Assembly (NCBI GenBank): GCA_037179385.1
Contig: CM074185.1
Coordinates: 7,683,371 to 7,747,370 of the forward strand
DNA length: 64,000 nt
Direction of reading: 5' to 3'
DNA from: Holothuria scabra
Taxonomy: Eukaryota > Echinodermata > Holothuroidea > Aspidochirotida > Holothuriidae
The position numbers were made by a program, and so were the translations under genes. Below the pieces are notes generated by a model that made no database searches, was not told the DNA's origin, and saw only the letters and a program-made list of their open reading frames with translations. Below, piece after piece: positions 57,601-64,000 of the stretch. Numbering within the stretch: the stretch's first letter is position 1; each line of letters begins with the position of its first letter.

Positions 57601-58210
57601 CAGACAGACGATTTTGGTCCATTAGGGGGAGGGGGAACCGCTCCCTGACCATATGGAAGCTCCCCCACTGTTCGAAATTTTTGGTCTGTTTAACACTGAA
57701 ATAATTAAAAGCCCAAACTATTTTTGAAGAAAATTTGAAATGACTTTCAACCTTTGAAAGGACCATTAAAAATATTGAAGTATCGGCCCCACACATAAGC
57801 AAAATCGAAAACGTTATATTGGCCACTGAAATTCGCTCCGGGGCTGAAGTATTTCAGTGTAGGTCAATGTACCAAGAAAGTGTTAGTAGCACCTCCTGGT
57901 TTTACTTTCTTTTCCTAATGTTTGAAAAACTGAAGGTCATATTTAAACTTTTTTTATTTTTTCATATAAAAAATTGGGAATTTTGAGTTTCCTTGCAGAT
58001 TATCTTCTTGTAAGCAAAATCAAGAAGATCGTTAGGGTTGGATCTTTTCAGGCCCCGACGGGACTCGGAGGTGGTTATGCCCTCGCCCCGCTGGCGCTCT
58101 CCTTGGCTCTGGCAATTGGTAGGTCCAACATTTTTAATATGTATCGATTTGGCGCCCCGTAAGTGGCGACCGGGGCAACCTGCACCCCTTACCCCCTAGC
58201 TACGCCACTG
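54670..58210. mobile_element. Possible large hAT-like element or cluster of ends
   Basis: The left end CAATGGCGTAGCTAGGGTTT (54,670) could pair with the right end ACCCCCTAGCTACGCCACTG (58,210); both have GTGGCGACCG beside them. The flanks CGTTTGAC and CCCTCGAC match only at 5 of 8. Two more left ends lie inside (CAGTGGCGGAGCTAGGG at about 54,921; CATGGGCGTCCGCAG at about 55,126), the latter next to a GGCGCGGAGCG module (55,193). Most of 55.3-57.9 kb shows no gene. Confidence 0.35.
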
Positions 58211-58227
58211 CCCTCGACAGCCCATTA

Positions 58228-58448
58228 CAGTGGCGTAGCTCCTGGGGGCTGGCTGTGAAAACGGAAAACCGGGAAACTTCGTCAACAACATTGCAGTTTT
58301 TCCAAGTCTTTATCAAAAAAATCCAAACTAACTCCAATACCATCTGCTCATTTCTAATTATTTGCCGCCCTGCAATTAAAATTTTTTCTCAGTGCTTCGC
58401 CCGCCTCAGACTAATAGTACTAACGCATTAGTGCTTGCTCATTAATCA
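58228..58448 (+). mobile_element. Left end of another hAT-like element
   Basis: Starts CAGTGGCGTAGCTCCTGGGGGC. The matching right end was not found. Confidence 0.35.
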
Positions 58449-58452
58449 TTAA

Positions 58453-58706
58453 AGGTCAAGAGCAGTCCCTCCAACCTTATTTCAAAGCAAAAGCTCGATA
58501 TCACAATTTTAATCTTATTTCTCTTCAAAGTGTCTTTCACCATATTTTAAGAACCTCGGTATTGCATATGGTGAACAAGCTGTTATTTCTAGTAAATTTC
58601 ACATTTGAAGAGAAAAATTGTTGTCACATGATTCTCAACAGCCAGTCATGAAACAGGGAATTCTGCTGACTGCACTACTTCAAGTTGGGTAACTCCTCTT
58701 GCCCCT
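58453..58706 (-). mobile_element. TTAA-target MITE, family B, copy 2
   Basis: The left flank is TTAA (58,449-58,452), the right flank a mutated TCAA. The ends are AGGTCAAGAGCAGTCCCTCC and, reversed, AGGGGCAAGAGGAGTTACCC. The interior is the reverse complement of 9,081-9,325 (GTTGTCACATGATTCTCAAC). Confidence 0.65.
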
Positions 58707-58711
58707 TCAAC

Positions 58712-60085
58712 TTTTTCGAATATGAAGACCGCTGTTGGCTTGCCGCCAATCATACACCCGGCCAATCGTCTCAGACTCCCAGCACACAGGTATATCAATA
58801 AAATAATTAGTCTCGGGACGTTCGAAGTTTTTTTTTGTAATCTCATCCGTTTATTTCTAACCTAACCTTGAGATATGATTTTAGGTATGATGTTTATTTC
58901 TCTAGAATCGGATGTGACCCCTTACAAAACAAAATGTGAGGAATGGGTGGTTCATAAACGTTCTTTACTACCTATCAGGTTTGTTATTCGTAGGCTTCGT
59001 TATTCATAATCGTGATAAAGTTTGTTATTATGAAACTTATAAATAACGAATCTCATGAATAAAAACCTTAAATATCGGGCTTCCCCCGTTGCTCCTACAA
59101 CGCAGCATATGTTTGAATATGTCACTTATGGATTACCGTACCTATAGCCGTTATATCAACAATAACAAGTCCCTGGAAATAATTCAAAATTTTTTGGGGG
59201 TGTGTTCGTCGGTTCAAAACAAAAACAAAAGCAGTAACTGATGCAATATGGAGAACTCCAAGGTAGCCTGAGAATCTTTAACCTACGGAAGAAGGTAAGT
59301 TATTGTCTTTTCCCAACAATCGAATGTTGCACTCTGGTATTGGGATTAGATTCGGTTAAGGCTAGTACTTCCTAAGCTCTGACCACTTATAGCTGGGTGC
59401 ACGTACGCCATCATTCTGTTGTAATTACCAGGGAGCTGTTATTTGGATAACGGCTGACTGTTATTGAGTAGCATATGAATTGTAGGCATTCAGTGCTTAG
59501 CCTATACATGAAAAACGACACTGGATAAAGATTAGGTATAGTACTTCATTTGAACGTTGTTTTAAAACGCGAAAGGACACGAATTTGTTCATCGATCACG
59601 TTCTCGTTCAATGCCGTGCCTCGTTGATTCAAATTCGAAGATCGCCAGGGTAGTCCCTAAATTGGATGGGATGTTCCTTCATGGCCTTACCATACAGGGC
59701 AAATGAACTAACTTGGTTTTCTGTACTGAGGGTTAAAAATGCTAAACGTTAATTAGGCTATACCTCAGTCCGGTTCATTAATTAATTGACAACAAGACTT
59801 AGGTTACCAACATTCATTCTACGGCATATATCTGTTCAGTAGCTTAGTATTAGATCGCGTAGGCCTTCTGAGTAAGTCCACAACAAGTACATACTTGCTG
59901 GAAAAAGCTGGCAGACACACAACCCACTTTCAAATCAAACAGTAATATATGCAATCAATGGCAACATCGATGAGAGCTATTGGTTACTTAAGCTGAGCTA
60001 TAGCAGTATGTACCTGAAGTTAAATACACACACACTCACACGCACACATACACACACACAAAACCACAGGGTACGGTTTTGCATG
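58712..60085. other. No gene seen; CA microsatellite at about 60,024-60,062
   Basis: Unrecognised sequence. A donor-like AAG-GTAAGTTATTG near 59,297 has no open frame before it. Confidence 0.35.
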
Positions 60086-60093
60086 GTAGGAAT

Positions 60094-60867
60094 CATGTGC
60101 GTCCGCAGAAACTTTTACAAGGGGGCAAGGCCGTTCATGGATGATGGTTATTGTGTACACCATCTAAGCGGAGCGCCACCATCAGTTGGCGCGGAGCGTA
60201 CAAGAAAATTTTAGACTTTACAAACCCTCCAGATGGCCGGAAACGACACTTGGCCAGTGTTCTAAGCTGCATGTACCCAGCCCTGAAACAGGAATTTCAT
60301 GACTTGTCTGTAATTTTTAGATTTTTAGAATTTTCGGCACGCAATGTAAAAAATTTTTGAAGGGAAATCTACCTCTCGGTCACGGCCTCGCACGCCTATG
60401 CACGATAAAACTTACAACTGTCAAACAGCCTATATAGGCCTATGTCCGTTACCCAATTATGAATCATACCCCCCCCCCCCCCCTTATTCACCTTGTATAT
60501 CCCAGTTACCTCCGCGCGTCCCCACTTGAGATCAGCACGGGACCAAGACTAACGCATTCATTAATAGTCGGATGCCATATGCACACTACATACCTGACAA
60601 CTAGTACAATTGTGGCATAGTTTTTACAATTACAAATTTCCAGTAGATATCACAAATGATGGTCCCCAAATTGCGATTTCATATTTAGCTATTCCTGGTC
60701 AAATTTCCCCATTTTCCACGAGTAGAAACTGACGCTGTGAGTGAAGATATTTGGATGATTTATTTTTATTTTTTTTATTTTATTTTTTAATTAATTTTTT
60801 CACAAGTTTGATTTTCCAGGGGGGGGGGAAGTGCCCCCTATCCCCCTCCCCCTTGCGGACGCCCATG
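60094..60867. mobile_element. 774-bp hAT-like element with perfect 8-bp TSD
   Basis: GTAGGAAT on both sides (60,086-60,093 and 60,868-60,875). The ends are CATGTGCGTCCGCAG and, reversed, CATGGGCGTCCGCAAGG. It holds a well-kept GGCGCGGAGCG module (60,164-60,260) and a G10 run near the right end. No transposase. Confidence 0.85.
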
Positions 60868-60875
60868 GTAGGAAT

Positions 60876-61999
60876 TCGTCTTGACCGAGAATTAGGCATA
60901 TATAGCATGCATATAGGTATAGTTTGGAATTGCCGGAGAAAAGTTGTTTGCGGTAAACTCACTTCTTTTTCATGGATGCAGTGGCGGCAGGACGATTTCA
61001 AAAGTGGGGGAATGGAGGGCAAAAAATGGGAGCGGGGCGAAGTGGCAAAACATTTTTTGCGCGTACCTCGAAACCGAGTGCGAAGCGCAAGTGGTTGGTG
61101 GCCTTAGGGGTCCGCATCAGGACCCCTGGTGTGGTTTGTGGCATATCATTCGGAGGCTCTGACATATTTTTTGGGGAAAAATTATGTTTTAGAATATAGG
61201 TACAGGCTTATTTGGTTCAAGATTGGGGGAATCTGGGGAAAGGATCTTAGAGGGGATGGGGGGGGGGGGGGCAAATGCCCTGGAGTGATGAGATAGTGTG
61301 ATGAGTATTGATCGCAACATATATATACACCTAGCCTATCACTGGCAATTTTGAAGGTTCAAGGTTCTATTGTTTTGGCAGCCTGGATCACCTTTAATTA
61401 GCCTCCTTATGCAGTGAATTATCAATCGGGTTACTTTTGAATAGTCAGCTTGATCCTCACCTCAGGTTAAGGAACAGACCAATCAATCCAGACTATAGAC
61501 GAATCCGAATATAGTCGCCGGGCATAACTGGGGTTCCATCAGCTTTTATCTTTCAAAGTCTTTGATTAATACCTGTATCATGAATGCTTGTATACTATAT
61601 AATCTGCATCATTTCCCCAATTTTCACTTAATATGAGGGTTACGAATTGTTTATAGACAATAAAATTGAAACAATGAAGGATTCCACTCATGGCGGCATT
61701 TGCTAGCTGCTCGGATTCATTTAAAAATATTTTACTTCGGCTGACGTATGGTTAAAATATCGCTATAGAAGGACGGAAAATAAACGGTCACAATAATTTG
61801 CTATTTTATCCATTTTGGCGTTTTGTTTTCAAGTTGATACTAAATTGGCCCTGCATCCGCCGACTTGCAGTCGGGAGGTCTGGAGCCTCGAGTCCTAAGA
61901 CTTTAAAAACGGAACCGACTGCCTTTGGGCTTGGCTTGGTGCCTAGCGTGAACAATATATTAGAGTAGGGAAACAAACTAGTGAGTCCAAACTGGAAGA
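60876..61999. other. Repeat remnants; possible degenerate SINE head at 61,845-61,960
   Basis: 60,979 carries a CAGTGGCGGCAGGACG left-type end, with a G14 run at about 61,258. GTCGGGAGGTCTGGAGCCTCG near 61,870 resembles the B-box region of the SINE at 27,190. Confidence 0.3.
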
Positions 62000-63474
62000 C
62001 AGTGGCGTAGCCACGGGGGGGGGGGGGGGTTGGATGGCCTAGGTCCCCCAGATTTTCTTCAGCCCTCCCCCCAGATTTTTTTGCGTCCTGATAAAGTAAT
62101 TGAGAAAAAATTAAAATGTTTGAACGGAAATAAACTTTGAAGTATTTCTTTCAGTAAGAGTAAATAAACAGAATGTGTAACAATTAAGAAAACATGCATG
62201 AATGTATGTAAAACACATTTCGTGCGCACGTATGAAATCAAGTAATAACTTTAAAATGCTACTTTCCCTAATTAAGATAACGTATATAATCTGCACTGTC
62301 GTTTATCGCAGCTCACTTCGAAGATGAAACGAACGTCTCAACGACAAACTCAAATGTGACTTTGTTAGGTTAAGACCCTCTCTGCCTTTCTGATGGCTGG
62401 TTGATTTACTGGAAACAAGGCAATCATACACTGGAAACCATTTTTACACGACCATTCCTATACTTTATCATACACAAAATATGCCATAAGGGTAAGGTAC
62501 TGCCTTCTGACAACTCTTCCCTTCCATCCTTAACAAGTAGGCCTATGAAGTGCCCCACACCTGCCTATGACAAGTGCCACTGTAGAAAGATTTTTTCGAC
62601 AACTCTTCTTTTTACTAGTTGGCACTGGCGTCAGGGCGGATTTGTAAAATGTCCACAAGGGTCCGGATTTCATATGTTTCGGGCACATGAACCCTACTTC
62701 TGCTTTGCGGTTTAATATTTTGAGAGATTTACACGTAGTATTTTAATTTTGACTACTTAATCTACCGATGATTGAACAAATACTGCACCATTTTGCATCT
62801 AGACACCGCTGAAAACCAGAAAACATTGTTTTTCGGTAGTATGTTAGTCACTTGTAAAATTTCTACAAAGACTATAAATGAGTATTTTGAAATCTTTCAT
62901 GCTCCCCAAAAAGGAAAATTCTAAAACGCAGGTCTATAGTTCAGAGTTTTGCCAAACATGGCACCATTTTGCATGTAGGAAATCTAACGCAAAGAAAATT
63001 TCTCAGACGGGCACAATCATTTTTGGTTTTCCTATTAAAGCTGAAATCCATTCAAATATTGCCGCATTTGTGATCTACGTCCTCCTGAACTTAAAAATTT
63101 TTCCCAAGGGAAAGAGAGATACTGGTTCCCTTTAGTCTCATCCCCCAGGCCACAGACCAGAAATGCCCAGTTTTGGGGTCCCTAAAAATGTATGTATTAC
63201 CATTTTTCATAGATTGATTTTTTATCATTTTTTGAGAAGTGGCAGACATGAGATTCGTATTTCAAGGCTGGGTTCATGCAGCTAAAAACGCGTGGAAAGT
63301 GCCGTTTCCGGCCATCTGGAGGGTCTGCAAATCCCAAAATTTTCTTGCACGCTCCGCACCAACTGATGGTGGCGCTCCGCTTAGATAGTCTTGCCACGCC
63401 TGACCCTCGGAGGTACCAGCCCCTCCACTGGTTACCTAGGCCCCCCTAAAAATTCAATCCTGGCTACGCCACTG
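62000..63474. mobile_element. 1.48-kb hAT-like element with perfect 8-bp TSD
   Basis: CTGGAAGA on both sides (61,992-61,999 and 63,475-63,482). The ends are CAGTGGCGTAGCCACGGG and, reversed, CAGTGGCGTAGCCAGGATTG. A G14 run lies just inside the left end. A reversed GGCGCGGAGCG module is at about 63,285-63,395. Frames inside (up to 104 codons) show no transposase features. Confidence 0.85.
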
Positions 63475-63482
63475 CTGGAAGA

Positions 63483-63870
63483 GGGGCTGTGGACGGCCAA
63501 ACCAATCGGTCAGAAACTGAGCCATAAAACTCCAACGAAATTGGCCTTGATGTTTTTACTTTTTGACAGAGGTATATCTAGACTTATACTGTACATTTCT
63601 TCTTCTGCGACAGGTTAATGGCTGTACAGCGGGATACTTGTCCCTGATGCAACATTTTAGAGAATCCCGTTTTTGGAAACAGAGAAAAAATTCTTGGCCT
63701 CAGGATGTCATACACCCACCCGACATAAAACATCAAAATGGCCACTCCCACAGATCAACCTGAGGATCGCTCAAGAAGGTAGCCTATTTTGAAAAATTTC
63801 GCCCCCAAACCAATCTTGAAAACCATATCGATCCCATTAAATTTTTTGCCTAATTGAAAAGAGAGTTTAG
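63483..63870. other. No feature recognised
   Basis: Short frames only. Confidence 0.3.
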
Positions 63871-64000
63871 AGGGCTAATCCTCTCACCCTAAACTTTGCA
63901 CTACAATTTTTGTTGCACTTCACCAAGATTCCTAATTGGCACAGCTGCGTCTTTGATTGACAGCTAGTTAGAAAATGGCATATGAGGCAAATGACCAATG
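63871..64000 (+). mobile_element. TTAA-target MITE, family A, copy 3 (cut by window end)
   Basis: TTAG then AGGGCTAATCCTCTCACCCT, followed by CCTAATTGGCACAGCT and TTGATTGACAGCTAGTTAGA, as in 44,103-44,200. Confidence 0.6.

Noticed and set aside
54670..58210. A single 3.5-kb hAT-like element
   Set aside because: The ends look paired, but the TSD matches only 5 of 8 and extra ends lie inside, so it is listed only as a possible element.
1..64000. CRISPR arrays, bacterial operons, rRNA or intact tRNA genes
   Set aside because: None seen; the tandem repeats lack unique spacers of constant size and the tRNA-like sequences are SINE heads.

Overview
This window looks like animal, non-bacterial DNA: AT-rich, with no compact operons, one recognisable host coding exon, many inverted-repeat elements, a tRNA-derived SINE, a CR1/Jockey-like LINE fragment, CA/GT microsatellites and many short elements with poly-G tracts near their ends. 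The repeat style (endings like CAGTGGCGTAGC, long AGGTCA-rich tandem repeats) and the TRAF-type protein suggest a marine invertebrate deuterostome, most likely an echinoderm. That is inference from style, not a database match.

Layout. 1-560: end of a 145-bp tandem array. 2061-7210: a 5.15-kb non-coding element with 47-bp terminal inverted repeats (TIRs) and nine copies of a motif built on GTTTCGGAGGCTTCA plus GTTAAC. 7.8-10.6 kb: small inverted-repeat elements and two exon-like segments. 10.67-15.97 kb: a composite repeat with two nested insertions whose empty sites survive in a tandem duplicate. 18.2-19.15 kb: a CpG-rich promoter-like stretch. 19.95-21.96 and 27.64-30.01 kb: two more arrays of the 145-bp unit; in the second, the spacing is exactly 145 bp over about 15 units. 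22.05-22.78 kb: terminal exon of a TRAF-family gene (coiled coil plus MATH domain), the only confident host gene. 24.4-26.6 kb: exon-like segments with good splice sites and consistent reading phase. 27.2-27.5 kb: SINE.

32-42 kb is dense with hAT-like elements, several with intact 8-bp target-site duplications (TSDs). 42,419-50,723 is an 8.3-kb TIR element with a perfect 9-bp TSD, as in Mutator-like elements (MULEs). It holds exon-like segments, smaller nested elements and a 5'-truncated LINE. A 305-bp element at 51,385-51,689 joins the two different ends of that element and also has a 9-bp TSD, so it is a deletion derivative of the same family. 52-64 kb holds TTAA-target MITEs (one piggyBac-like) and more hAT-like elements.

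Apart from the TRAF exon and the LINE reverse transcriptase, almost all long open frames are shadows of repeats. The two most unusual systems are the tandem arrays, in which every 145-bp unit carries a DR1-DR4-DR4 set of nuclear-receptor half-sites, and the 5.15-kb element with its clustered private motif.
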